From Deltaproteobacteria bacterium (GTDB taxonomy: Bacteria; Bdellovibrionota_B; Oligoflexia; Oligoflexales; Bog-1112), in assembly GCA_016186945.1 (NCBI GenBank), contig JACPKR010000021.1:1-35942 (forward strand): 35,942 bases of DNA, given 5' to 3'. Shown one piece after another: positions 1 to 9,157 of this stretch (positions within the stretch are counted from its first letter, which is position 1; every line of letters starts with the position of its first letter). Below the pieces are notes generated by a model. It did not search any database. It was not told the DNA's origin and worked only from the letters and a program-made list of their open reading frames with translations. A program made the position numbers and the translations under genes.

Positions 1-141
1 AGAGAACCTTTTCATGGTTGCAGAGAAAATTTCGACGAATTGCTGTTCGTTGGGAAAGACTTCCGAGCTGCTTTGACGGATTTGTTGCCTTGGCAATCAT
101 CATGCTTTGGATCGGAAAAATCTGTTTAGTGAGATAGGTTC
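1..141 (+). mobile_element. Right end of an IS5-family-like insertion sequence (partial)
   Basis: The window opens inside an IS. Its right terminal inverted repeat is at 125-141 and is the exact reverse complement of the left terminal repeat at 35805-35821 near the other end of the window. This 17-bp match, with the transposase C-terminus at one edge and its N-terminus at the other, shows that both partial elements belong to one IS type in the same orientation. The left part lies outside the window. The next base after the IS starts the stop codon of the REC-PilZ gene, so the IS sits flush against that gene's 3' end. Confidence 0.8.
3..137 (+). CDS. Transposase C-terminal fragment, IS5 family-like
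   Basis: Frame +3 is open from the window edge to TAG at 135-137 and encodes 44 residues. It begins RTFSWL, followed by RRIAVRWERL, the conserved C-terminal signature of IS5-family (IS427/IS1031-like) DDE transposases (usually RTFxWL...RRLxxxYERL). The tail is hydrophobic (GFVALAIIMLWI), also usual for the family. The stop codon lies inside the terminal inverted repeat. The catalytic DDE residues are outside the window, so activity cannot be judged. The family call rests on this signature plus the N-terminal fragment at the right edge. Confidence 0.72.
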   Translation, partial: RTFSWLQRKFRRIAVRWERLPSCFDGFVALAIIMLWIGKICLVR

Positions 142-882
142 CTACAAATAATAAGTCATGAAGTTGCTTTCCGGTTTGTTCTTGTCAAGAAATTCACTCA
201 AGGCCTGCTTGGACATCCCCTGAAATTCGATGAACTGAACACCTATCCCCTTGTTCATGGGATCGCTGATTTTGTTCGTCCTTGCCGTCCTCACGATCTC
301 TCCCATGACCTGTATGCTTTGCGGGATTCCCGGAAGTTTGAATTCGACATAGATCTGAGAACCTTTATGAAAATTGACATCTGAATAAAGAAAGATACCC
401 GACAGGGAAAGATCCCCCAGACTCAGCATATGAGTCTCGCCTTCCACGTTTACCTTAACCCGATCCAGGTAAATATCATGCGGACCGTAACGATCCTCTC
501 CCCGCACGCCTTTCCCGAGAAGAATCCGGATTTTTTCAAGAAGGATCACCCGTGGCATAGGTTGCTTTACGAAGAGCGCAATTTCCTCCATGTTCTTGAT
601 CGTGTCGTCGCAACCATGAACGCTGGTTACAATAATGGGTATGCGTTTCCACTCCTTGTTGCTTTTGATGAACTTGATGATCTCGATAGGGTTCAGATAC
701 CGATACTCGAGATCGATAAGAACGACATCAATCGCATGTTTCCTCATATTGGCCTGAATTTCATCAAGATTGGAAGAGATGAACGCATGAACACCGACGT
801 TTCTATATCCCTCGTGATCCAGAGTTGTCGACAAGGATCGCTCGTCCACCATGAGAAGGTTTATATTCCCCTGCTCTGTCAT
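142..882 (-). CDS. Response regulator with receiver and c-di-GMP-binding PilZ domains
   Basis: Predicted cytoplasmic signalling protein of 246 aa. Residues ~7-120 form a receiver domain with acidic residues at D13/E14, a phosphoacceptor D57 in VVLIDLEY, a TS motif and a K-x-P at 106-108. Residues ~125-240 form a PilZ domain with both c-di-GMP motifs: RGEDR (RxxxR, 127-131) and DLSLSG (DxSxxG, 157-162). I chose the start at 882, where AGGAG lies 5 nt upstream of MTEQG. A longer in-frame version reaches 951 but lacks a good ribosome site. No effector output beyond PilZ is present, so it probably couples phosphorylation to c-di-GMP sensing by protein contact. It is divergent from tlyA and an IS abuts its stop codon. 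A second REC-PilZ gene lies at 12976-13713. Confidence 0.85.
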   Translation of the reverse strand: MTEQGNINLLMVDERSLSTTLDHEGYRNVGVHAFISSNLDEIQANMRKHAIDVVLIDLEYRYLNPIEIIKFIKSNKEWKRIPIIVTSVHGCDDTIKNMEEIALFVKQPMPRVILLEKIRILLGKGVRGEDRYGPHDIYLDRVKVNVEGETHMLSLGDLSLSGIFLYSDVNFHKGSQIYVEFKLPGIPQSIQVMGEIVRTARTNKISDPMNKGIGVQFIEFQGMSKQALSEFLDKNKPESNFMTYYL

Positions 883-1030
883 TTCATCTCCTCTGGGTTT
901 TGAAGCTACTGGGATTTCTCCCCTTTTTGAAGAATTCGGTAGACCCGCCAATTTTCTTGATGAGAAGCTTTTTTTCTGTTACAAGCTCTTGAAAATAGGA
1001 AACAATTGCGCAATAACGGACCTTGGAAAC
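883..1030. promoter_or_regulatory. Divergent intergenic region between REC-PilZ gene and tlyA
   Basis: This 148-bp gap must hold promoters for both divergent genes if both starts are right. A ribosome site for the minus-strand gene is visible (AGGAG, about 888-892). I could not identify a convincing sigma-70 promoter pair by eye. Confidence 0.35.
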
Positions 1031-1813
1031 ATGCAGAAGCCCCCCTTTCATTCTAAACCAAAATTCTCTGGAAAGGTGTCAGCGGCCGTTCTTTTGGTGG
1101 AAACTCGCCTGGCCTCTTCCCCGAAAGAAGCTTCTGCACTCATCTACGCTGGGAAAGTCCTCGCGAATGAACAGCGGGTGGAAAAACCGGGACAATTGCT
1201 AGCTCCCCAAGTGAAACTGAGAGTGAAGGGAACACACCCAAGCTTCGTAAGTCGAGGAGGCATCAAGCTTCATGCTGCCATAAAGGAGCTGGGACTGACG
1301 GAGAAATTTAGAGATAAAGTTGTTCTCGATACGGGAGCCTCAACCGGTGGGTTTACGGATTGCGTCCTGCAATTAGGTGCCCGGGCAGTGTTGGCACTCG
1401 ACGTGGGGACGAATCAGCTTGCCTGGTCGCTGCGCTCCCACCCCAGGGTTACGGCTCTGGAAAACACTGACATTCGAGAATGGGACCCACAGAAGTTTCC
1501 TCCCCTCGACTGGATCATTGCCGACATCAGCTTCAACTCGCTCGCTAAACTTGCCCCTGCCTTCACTCATGCCTGCTCGAAAACCACAGAGTGTCTTCTC
1601 CTTGTGAAACCGCAGTTTGAACTTCCCTACGAAAAAGTGCCTCAGGGTGGGATCGTCACAGAGGCAAGGCTATGGCAAGAAGCAGTCACGTCCGTTGTGG
1701 AAGCGTTTCGGAACTTGGGAGCACATGATTTCTTGCATGTTAAGTCATCTCTAACGGGGCGGGAAGGGAATCAGGAATTTTTCCTCTATTTTAATCTCGA
1801 TCCCCATTCATGA
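1031..1813 (+). CDS. tlyA: TlyA-family rRNA 2'-O-methyltransferase (S4 + FtsJ-like domains)
   Basis: 260 aa. TlyA-family enzymes methylate ribose 2'-OH groups of rRNA using S-adenosylmethionine. Residues ~15-75 are an S4-type RNA-binding domain, ending in the family-typical SFVSRGGIKL. The following FtsJ/RrmJ-like methyltransferase domain has the SAM motif LDTGASTGGFTDCVL, then ALDVGTNQL, IADISFNSL and LLVKPQFE, all standard TlyA landmarks. The frame is open back to 851, but that would overlap the divergent REC-PilZ gene. I prefer ATG 1031, just before the conserved S4 start, although its ribosome site is weak. The 3' end overlaps the convergent small gene at 1791 by 23 bp. Confidence 0.88.
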   Translation: MQKPPFHSKPKFSGKVSAAVLLVETRLASSPKEASALIYAGKVLANEQRVEKPGQLLAPQVKLRVKGTHPSFVSRGGIKLHAAIKELGLTEKFRDKVVLDTGASTGGFTDCVLQLGARAVLALDVGTNQLAWSLRSHPRVTALENTDIREWDPQKFPPLDWIIADISFNSLAKLAPAFTHACSKTTECLLLVKPQFELPYEKVPQGGIVTEARLWQEAVTSVVEAFRNLGAHDFLHVKSSLTGREGNQEFFLYFNLDPHS

Positions 1814-2066
1814 GGTTCTTGTGGGTATGAACACAATAGTAAAAATGAGCTGCTTCCAAAGCATCTACAAGAATGACATCGTTTCGGTAATCATAGTGAG
1901 CTGTGATGGCCCCCTTTTCTACAGCCTCTCGTAAGGAAGACTCCTCGAAGTGATACAGCCTTGCCATATTTTGAAGAGAAATCTTTTGCCCCCGAAATTT
2001 GTCGGGATCGTGCCCCAACTCACGCAAAGCCCTGGTGAAATCTTCCATTTCTACCTGTGGCGTCAT
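1791..2066 (-). CDS. Small protein, possible MerR/excisionase-like DNA-binding domain
   Basis: 91 aa, with a very strong ribosome site (GGAGGAGG) a few bases before ATG 2066, which supports it being real. The middle (about residues 28-75: ISLQNMARLYHF, then LREAVEKGAI, then a short hairpin and DVILVDALEAAHFY) resembles the small winged-helix layout of MerR/excisionase proteins, in which a recognition helix is followed by a wing and a helix. That is a pattern judgement, not a proven match. It converges on tlyA with a 23-bp overlap. The 42-bp-hairpin repeat element begins 9 bp upstream of its start codon, so the element occupies its promoter region and may influence its expression. Confidence 0.6.
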   Translation of the reverse strand: MTPQVEMEDFTRALRELGHDPDKFRGQKISLQNMARLYHFEESSLREAVEKGAITAHYDYRNDVILVDALEAAHFYYCVHTHKNLMNGDRD

Positions 2067-2075
2067 AGCCTCCTC

Positions 2076-2253
2076 CTATAGTATTTGAGAAAAAGAATTT
2101 GTGGAGAGGACCTTTTTTGCACTGTCATCCCGCGGCTTGACCGCGGGATCCAAAGGGGCAGCCTTCCTCGAACAAGTTGGATCCCGCGGTCAAGCCGCGG
2201 GATGACAGACTCGTAAAAGTTTTTCCCAAAATTGATTATCTTGAATACTATAG
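2076..2253. repeat. Repeat element with hairpin units, copy 1
   Basis: A 178-bp element bounded by inverted ends CTATAGTATT (2076-2085) and AATACTATAG (2244-2253). Inside is a left segment starting TTGAGAAAAAGAATTTG, one 42-bp unit (2124-2165) containing the hairpin CCCGCGG-CTTGA-CCGCGGG, and an inverted copy of that hairpin (about 2180-2207). The two oppositely oriented units can pair with each other to form a large cruciform. The element sits between two minus-strand genes, directly upstream of the small HTH-like gene. The same element occurs at 7449-7709 with three tandem units, and its left end alone at 14933-14967. Confidence 0.85.
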
Positions 2254-2308
2254 ATCCATTATAAGAAGGCCATCACCACCTCCCAACGGGTAAAGTTTTC
2301 CCTGCCGC

Positions 2309-3775
2309 CTACAGCCAATCAGCCAGTTTTTTTTCCTTAGTATCATCGAGAGACTTATTGGGATTGAAAACACTTCGAGGAACTTCACAAAAGACGAGAT
2401 TGGCCATCTCACTGTTCCCAATCAGTTCGTAAAGAAGGGATTCATGATAATAGACCTTGCTCCCCCTCCATGCTTTCTCCGCGAAAATCCAGTAGGGGTG
2501 TTCATCGAGGCGATAGGTCGTCAGGTCATCCACTGCTTCTACAACGGCGAACACGGGGTTGAAATGTGTAGCCTTTGCTGGATCGGAGAAAAAATCGTCC
2601 CGCTCCGTCTCGTTCATATGAGGCAGTTCCAGACAGATCGCCAAGTCACCGACAGAACTCTCGATGATGACGGGAGTCCCTCCTTTGTCTTTCCCGCTGT
2701 TAGGGACTTGCCCCAGTAAGTTCAAAGGTCGAGCGTAGAGGGATGGCAAGCTGTCCCTCTTCAGAAGGCCCAAGGGAGTCTGAAAAAGGGTAAGCAAGAG
2801 TGACACGAGGGGGCGGCTCTCCATGTCAAAATCTTCCAAAGCAATGTTTTCCTGCGGAGTCAAATCCCTCTGGGGGAGCTGCTCAACAAGTTCTGCAACG
2901 AGACTAGACGCCATGCCCATCAGTCCTCGCCTGATCGCGTCGCGTATTCCTTGCACGTTCCGTAAAAGCAGTTTGTAGAAACTCAGAAACGTACGAGTCA
3001 CTTTCATCGGCTCTTCCCCGCAACCGACCATGTTGTCGATGTTTCTGATAAAAAGTGCTTCTGTGGAGGGGAAAAGTTTCCTCACACGTGGGAAAAGCTC
3101 TAGGAGTGCGCCATGTCCCGAAGGGACGGGAGAAACTTGATCCTGTTCACCTTTTACAGGATGACCTTGCTTATTCACTCGGACAGTGGACAGGTCCGGT
3201 CCTTGTTCAAGGCAGGAAAGAGCAGTACCAGCAGCAGCCATCGTCTCTTGTGCATGTTTTTGAAAGCGGTCGGAATATTTCCAGGGAGACACAAAAATGA
3301 GTGAGTCCAAACCTTGGATTGCTTTATGTTCCCTACATTTCAATTCAAGAAAGGTCATCCCTTCTCTGACACATGGGAAAAGAGCCTTAGGTGTGCGTAG
3401 AAGTTTGGCAAGTGATCCCAAGTCGCTGTGTTTTTCAAATCCGGGAGGTAGTATCCAATCCGCCAGCAAATTCGGATGTCGACCGCCCGAAAAAGCCTCG
3501 AAAAGGGGATTGATAAAGCGGGTGGAGGAACCTGCCGCGGGGATAAAACTTGCTATCCCAGAGAAGTCGTTCCCTTGCGGCAAAAGGCTGATACTCTTGT
3601 ACGATAGAATCCGTTGGTTCGTGACTTTGCAGGAAGCCTTGATGACAAAGGTGTGATTTTTCCACCCCCGTTGTGCAAATGAGCTAAATCTTTTGAAATG
3701 AGTCTTTAATCGGTCGGGTCGCAGCCCAATTTGCTTGGTTTCGTGTAGGAGATCATCGAGGAATCGACTGTCCAA
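2309..3775 (-). CDS. DUF4301-like protein with nucleotidyltransferase-like fold
   Basis: 488 aa, soluble. It starts at TTG 3775, preceded by AGGAGGG about 8 nt upstream that overlaps the stop of the preceding gene; no nearer ATG fits as well. Near residue 78 the motif SFIPAAGSSTRF resembles the G-x-G-T/S-R nucleotide-binding loop of sugar-phosphate nucleotidyltransferases. PSGHGALLELF (about residue 217) and LFIRNIDNM (about 240) match the later substrate and metal motifs of that fold. The size and motif order resemble DUF4301 proteins, whose substrate is unknown to me. It is last in a run with the helical protein and the NYN protein, and translation is probably coupled to the former. Confidence 0.6.
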   Translation of the reverse strand: MDSRFLDDLLHETKQIGLRPDRLKTHFKRFSSFAQRGWKNHTFVIKASCKVTNQRILSYKSISLLPQGNDFSGIASFIPAAGSSTRFINPLFEAFSGGRHPNLLADWILPPGFEKHSDLGSLAKLLRTPKALFPCVREGMTFLELKCREHKAIQGLDSLIFVSPWKYSDRFQKHAQETMAAAGTALSCLEQGPDLSTVRVNKQGHPVKGEQDQVSPVPSGHGALLELFPRVRKLFPSTEALFIRNIDNMVGCGEEPMKVTRTFLSFYKLLLRNVQGIRDAIRRGLMGMASSLVAELVEQLPQRDLTPQENIALEDFDMESRPLVSLLLTLFQTPLGLLKRDSLPSLYARPLNLLGQVPNSGKDKGGTPVIIESSVGDLAICLELPHMNETERDDFFSDPAKATHFNPVFAVVEAVDDLTTYRLDEHPYWIFAEKAWRGSKVYYHESLLYELIGNSEMANLVFCEVPRSVFNPNKSLDDTKEKKLADWL

Positions 3776-3789
3776 CTTTTTTTCCCTCC

Positions 3790-4974
3790 TTATGGGGGGT
3801 CATCGGGCGTCCTTGCCAAAACCACTTCTGTAGCTTTTTCAGAAGCTTCTTTCACCCGGGTGCTAATTGCCTTTTGACCAATTTCCTGAAGGGCTGTCAA
3901 TAGTTCTCCTCTCTCGACATGTCCGACTAAGCGATCAGCGATGGCTTCGATGCAATGCGACGGAGGGGCGGGTTCCTCCTTCAGAAACGAGAAAAGATAG
4001 GGAAACACAGTCGTATCACACACCCGCACGAACGCTTCCTGCCACGACCGCTCCAGGCTAAAAAAATAGGAGCGCTTGGGAATTTGCTTGCGGTTGCGGT
4101 GCGCGAATGCTACCGCCGTCAGCTCATAACCTTCTCGCGTCAGGCTGTAGGAAGCTAAGTTCCTATGCTGACTATGACCATGTACAAGAAAGACAAGCTC
4201 ACACCGACACAGATATTCCATTAACCCTGAGATCAAGTGTCGGCACTTACCCTTCCCCATAAAATCAAGAGCCTGGACAAGCTTTTCGCAACGGGCCTGA
4301 CTTAGGATCTTTTTTTCGCCAATCTTGCAGAGAAGATCGAAAATAATATTGGAAACCTGCTCCCTGTCCCCTTCCGACCAGGGAGCAGGAGCCTCGGACA
4401 ATAGAAACCCAAGCTTATAGAGGAAGAAAACCCACGGCTTTTGCTTATATCTGACTGCCAAGTCCTGGATGATCAGCCAAGATTCCTCTGTAAGGGTCGG
4501 CGCAAATTCAAGCGCCTCCTCTCCCCGTTCTTTTCCCACCGCATTCTTGATAAGCAATAGGACCTCTGAACCCAGCCCTATTTCATCAGCCACAAGACCT
4601 TCATGGCGAGCGGTCAGGGCCGAAACAATGATGAAAAGGAGAAAGTTCCGTTCTTCCAGAAACGAGACGGCAATCGCTTCCGCTGGAGCTTTTCGTAGAA
4701 CAGCGGCTAGAAAGTTAGCGATGATCCTCGCCTCTATCTTGTAGGTTTTAACGATGTAATGAATGAGTAAGTGGTGCAAAAGCGTATTATGTCGCCATTG
4801 CTGGTGCTTTTCCAGACAGTAGGCCATTTCAAGAATCAGCATCTTCTGCGTAGCAAGGCTAAAGATATGCTCGGGAAGTTTTTCAATCTCCTGCTCACAG
4901 AGTTCTTGAAAGCCTACTTTTTTTTTAGGACTCAAGGCTTTCAGAAACGACAGTTTTACGTCAATCGTCTGCAT
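3790..4974 (-). CDS. Helix-rich protein of unknown function
   Basis: 394 aa; I do not recognise the family. The sequence is leucine-rich and alternates hydrophobic and charged residues, as in an alpha-helical repeat or bundle. It has no signal peptide or clear membrane span. Histidines cluster around residues 55-70 (EKHQQWRHNTLLHHLLIHY). The start is ATG 4972-4974, with a modest GGGGA-type ribosome site. It follows the NYN gene after 26 bp and precedes the DUF4301-like gene by 14 bp, with that gene's ribosome site overlapping its TAA stop. Co-transcription of the three genes is likely. No enzymatic motif was seen. Confidence 0.7.
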   Translation of the reverse strand: MQTIDVKLSFLKALSPKKKVGFQELCEQEIEKLPEHIFSLATQKMLILEMAYCLEKHQQWRHNTLLHHLLIHYIVKTYKIEARIIANFLAAVLRKAPAEAIAVSFLEERNFLLFIIVSALTARHEGLVADEIGLGSEVLLLIKNAVGKERGEEALEFAPTLTEESWLIIQDLAVRYKQKPWVFFLYKLGFLLSEAPAPWSEGDREQVSNIIFDLLCKIGEKKILSQARCEKLVQALDFMGKGKCRHLISGLMEYLCRCELVFLVHGHSQHRNLASYSLTREGYELTAVAFAHRNRKQIPKRSYFFSLERSWQEAFVRVCDTTVFPYLFSFLKEEPAPPSHCIEAIADRLVGHVERGELLTALQEIGQKAISTRVKEASEKATEVVLARTPDDPP

Positions 4975-5000
4975 GTTCCCCGGTTACTGGCTGAAAACTG

Positions 5001-5492
5001 CTATTTCCGAAAACCTTTTTTTTTAAGGGTGAACCAATCATCTGCAATCAGTGGGTGGAAGAAATGGCATTCCTCAATAAGGATGTTGGCAGTCGTTTCC
5101 GAGACAGAAGCGATTTCCACGCGTACACCTTCCGACTTCAAATGTCGGACCAACTCTATATAGTCGGCATCTCCGGACATGATGATGATCGCGTCCACCT
5201 TAGAGGCTAACTGAGTCGCCATAATACTCAGAGGAATGTCCGCCGATTTGTGGCAGGGAATGACGGAGCCGTAGTATTGTTTGTGAAGCCGCTCGGCAAG
5301 CTTCGAGGAAATCCTCTTGCCCTCTCTAAAGTAGATGAGGCGGTTTAGCTCTCTCGTTTCCAAAAGACGAGGAACGAAGGAGTCGAAGTTTAACATCACT
5401 CCCTCGTCATTGGTGATGGAGTGCAAACTTCTCTCAATGTTATTGCCATCTATCAAAATGGCGACTTTTTGACTAATGATGATTTCTGTCAT
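5001..5492 (-). CDS. NYN-domain (PIN-like) putative ribonuclease, LabA/DUF88 type
   Basis: 163 aa, a single domain. NYN proteins have a PIN-like fold and often act as metal-dependent RNases. The acidic site is visible: D15 in ILIDGNNIE, D85 in HKSADIPLS and D108/D110 in IMSGDADYIELV, followed by GVRVEIAS. This is the canonical LabA/DUF88 motif order, so the metal-binding residues appear intact. The start is ATG 5490-5492, with only a weak purine-rich ribosome site. It lies 66 bp downstream of the parA-like gene and 26 bp upstream of the helical protein. The RNA substrate is unknown. Confidence 0.85.
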   Translation of the reverse strand: MTEIIISQKVAILIDGNNIERSLHSITNDEGVMLNFDSFVPRLLETRELNRLIYFREGKRISSKLAERLHKQYYGSVIPCHKSADIPLSIMATQLASKVDAIIIMSGDADYIELVRHLKSEGVRVEIASVSETTANILIEECHFFHPLIADDWFTLKKKGFRK

Positions 5493-5558
5493 GTTTCTTT
5501 CTATTCCTGTTGAAAAGACTTAAATGTCGAATATTAATGATATCATCCCTGATCTAAT

Positions 5559-6401
5559 CTACAAACCAGCTTCAGCGGGGCCCTTAAGCAGGCTTTGGTT
5601 TCGTTTGCCCGCTTTCTTTTTCTGCCTTGAGCCTAAAAGATTGCCCGCCAATTCCTGATATTGCTGAGAAAGTTTGTGATTAGATCTCATGAATACAAGC
5701 GGCATGCTTTTTTCGTGGCTCTCCTTCATGGCCACCGAGTGAGTTAGGTAGGGAGTCAGGACTGACAAACCTGATTGCATCAGGCTATTGATCGACTCCT
5801 GGGGAAGCTTTGCCTGGCTTTGAAACTGGTTGATCACGATCCCCTCTACCTTCAGGTGAGGGTTGTGATCTTCTCTGACCTCGTCGACGATATTCATCAC
5901 CTGATGAATGGCCTTAACACTAAACGCATCACAATCAAAGGGAATTAATATCGAGTCGGCGGCAATAAGGGCGCTCATGCTGAAAAAATTCAGGCTCGGT
6001 GGGGTATCAATAAAAACGTCGTCAAAATGCTCTTCGCTCACAAGGCTCTCCAAAGCTTGGGCCAACTTCATGATTTTATACCGATTTTCAAGCTTCTGCT
6101 GAAGTTCAGCCAAGTCTTTCGAAGAAGGGATGACGAAAAGTCCCGGTATGGCGGTTTTATGGATGGCAGCAGCAAGGGAGCCTTTGAAAATCTTGAAACT
6201 CAGAAGCTCCGAAAAAAAATCCGCCACCGTACCCTCCACATTATTGTAAGAGTCCCCCAGTAGGTACTGACTGGTATTCGCTTGCGGGTCGAGGTCGATT
6301 GCGAGAACCTTTCTTCCCATTTTTGCAAATTGCGCTGCCAGATTGCAGGTGATCGAGGTTTTGCCAACCCCGCCCTTCTGATTAAAGATCACTCTCTTCA
6401 T
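5559..6401 (-). CDS. ParA/MinD-family ATPase without an adjacent ParB
   Basis: 280 aa. It contains the deviant Walker A box KGGVGKTS (residues 9-16), the A' motif DLDPQANTS (from D36) and Walker B FIDTPPS near residue 130. These define ParA-type ATPases, which position DNA or protein cargo along the nucleoid or membrane. The start at ATG 6399-6401 is preferred over an in-frame start at 6452 because GGGAG lies just upstream and the shorter protein begins directly at the family motif. It begins one base after the stop of the M28 gene. The C-terminus is basic (RQKKKAGKRN), perhaps for nonspecific DNA contact. No ParB or parS-like gene is nearby, so the cargo is unknown. Confidence 0.88.
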   Translation of the reverse strand: MKRVIFNQKGGVGKTSITCNLAAQFAKMGRKVLAIDLDPQANTSQYLLGDSYNNVEGTVADFFSELLSFKIFKGSLAAAIHKTAIPGLFVIPSSKDLAELQQKLENRYKIMKLAQALESLVSEEHFDDVFIDTPPSLNFFSMSALIAADSILIPFDCDAFSVKAIHQVMNIVDEVREDHNPHLKVEGIVINQFQSQAKLPQESINSLMQSGLSVLTPYLTHSVAMKESHEKSMPLVFMRSNHKLSQQYQELAGNLLGSRQKKKAGKRNQSLLKGPAEAGL

Positions 6402-6402
6402 C

Positions 6403-7500
6403 TTAGCTCCCTTCTTTCGAACTGATGGCTGTGGGTTTCTGAATGCTTCCAACTTTCTGTAAAACGTACAAAGCTAAACGACCGGCATCCTCTAGGCTCT
6501 GCATGGACACTGTGTGGGGAAGATCGGAGGGGGTGTGCCATAAATCCAGGTGGCTGAAGTCGATGATATTGAGAACGGGTACGCCCTTTTCTTTGAAAGG
6601 TATGTGATCGTCCTCTATAGGCATAGCTAGGGAGCCGATGAGATGAGATTTACCTAAATACTTGGCCCCTTCCACAAGGAGAGCCTTAAGCTTGGCATGG
6701 GAATAAAGGTCGGGGGTCAATTTCAAATCTTTGTATCCCACCATATCCAAAAGTATCAGCGATGCGAAAGGAACAAGGTTTCCTCGCCGCTCCACGCACC
6801 ATAAGTCTGCGTCATGGGGGCATTGTTTCAACGTATCGACAAAATGACGGCTTCCGTAGGTGTGATCTTGCATGCCTGAGGGGTGCTTTGTCAGTCCATC
6901 GTTCCACTGGGGGAGGACGGCCTCTTCACCATCGAACCAAATTACCTGCACATCGCAAGAAAGGTTCAGACCCGTGTTTGCTTTCAGGAACGCCAGCAAC
7001 TCCAAAAGCAATATTGAAGATGACCCACTGTCGTTCGCCCCCAAATACGCGAACTCGGACATGTCCTTGGTGTCGTAATGTGAGCCAATCCCCATTATAC
7101 AAGGGGGAGAAGGGATGAGATCAAGAAATGCTGTGACATTAAAACCCTGGCGCGTTGTCGTCCATGAAGCCTTCAGATGGGTTTCAAAATCTCGGTTGGG
7201 AGTGTCCGCTGCAAATTCTTGAACAGAAACCTCGACCCCCAAGTTCTGCACAGTGCTTACAAGGTAGTCTTTGATTTCTTTCTGACGCGCTGAACCAAAA
7301 GGATGAGGAGCCTGCGTTAAGATCGAGAGGACTTCTTCTGCCCTCTCCCGTGATACCTTAAAAGAACTTGCCACCACGGCAGCAGGCGGCAGCACCGCGT
7401 CCGTCTGCCCGGTGCAAGCAATCAGTAGCGACAGCAAGAAGATGCTTGGATAGTAATTGAGAAAAAGAATTTGTGGAGAGGACTTTTTTTGCACTGTCAT
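6403..7500 (-). CDS. Glutaminyl-cyclase-like M28 metallopeptidase lipoprotein
   Basis: 365 aa if started at ATG 7500. After a hydrophobic stretch comes the lipobox LLIAC, so it is probably a lipoprotein. The catalytic domain carries the M28 zinc-site motifs: GSHYDTK, LGANDSGSS, WFDGEEA, LLDMVG and IEDDHIPF. FDGEEA, DDHIPF, GVPVLNII and LWHTPSD follow the layout of glutaminyl-peptide cyclotransferases, which form N-terminal pyroglutamate; an aminopeptidase role is the alternative. The repeat at 7449-7709 lies between eno and the body of this gene. The ATG and first ~17 residues come from the repeat, with no clear ribosome site. The frame is open back to 7797, inside eno. Confidence 0.82.
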   Translation of the reverse strand: MTVQKKSSPQILFLNYYPSIFLLSLLIACTGQTDAVLPPAAVVASSFKVSRERAEEVLSILTQAPHPFGSARQKEIKDYLVSTVQNLGVEVSVQEFAADTPNRDFETHLKASWTTTRQGFNVTAFLDLIPSPPCIMGIGSHYDTKDMSEFAYLGANDSGSSSILLLELLAFLKANTGLNLSCDVQVIWFDGEEAVLPQWNDGLTKHPSGMQDHTYGSRHFVDTLKQCPHDADLWCVERRGNLVPFASLILLDMVGYKDLKLTPDLYSHAKLKALLVEGAKYLGKSHLIGSLAMPIEDDHIPFKEKGVPVLNIIDFSHLDLWHTPSDLPHTVSMQSLEDAGRLALYVLQKVGSIQKPTAISSKEGS

Positions 7501-7709
7501 CCCGCGGCTTGACCGCGGGATCCAAAGGGGCAGCCTTGTCATCCCGCGGCTTGACCGCGGGATCCAAAGGGGCAGCCTTGTCATCCCGCGGCTTGACCGC
7601 GGGATCCAAAGGGGCAGCCTTCCTCGAACAAGTTGGATCCCGCGGTCAAGCCGCGGGATGACAGACTCGTAAAAGTTTTTCCCAAAATTGATTATCTTGA
7701 ATACTGTAG
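7449..7709. repeat. Repeat element with three tandem 42-bp hairpin units, copy 2
   Basis: This is the same element as at 2076-2253, but the 42-bp unit GTCATCCCGCGG...CAGCCTT is present three times in perfect tandem (7496-7537, 7538-7579, 7580-7621), followed by the inverted unit (about 7633-7664) and the common right end reaching AATACTGTAG. Each unit contains the hairpin CCCGCGG-CTTGA-CCGCGGG. It is inserted 12 bp downstream of the eno stop codon and runs into the 5' end of the M28 gene. Translated, the unit gives the recurrent peptide VIPRLDRGIQ, a common artefact in genomes with this palindrome family. Confidence 0.88.
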
Positions 7710-7721
7710 GTTTCCGTGTGT

Positions 7722-9047
<1,326 letters not shown>

Positions 9048-9157
9048 CTAGCTTATCATCTTTGTCTGTCTAAAATAAGATTCTAGGGGATCCCATTGGC
9101 TTTTGTGGGGAGCGTTGTCTATCCCTGGCTCCTTGTCTCGTTCTATGGAGGTACTCG

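Noticed and set aside
430-903. Plus-strand 157-aa frame opposite the REC-PilZ gene
   Set aside because: It is the antisense shadow of a gene with clear domain motifs.
851-1030. N-terminal extension of tlyA from 851
   Set aside because: It would overlap the divergent REC-PilZ gene and adds residues not seen before the S4 domain in the family.
7496-7621. CRISPR array (three 42-bp tandem units)
   Set aside because: Units are contiguous with no spacers, there are no cas genes, and the units form hairpins typical of dispersed repeats.
7457-7672. Several open frames across the 42-bp tandem repeat encoding VIPRLDRGIQ-type repeats
   Set aside because: They arise from the palindromic repeat itself in all frames and have no ribosome site or independent sequence.
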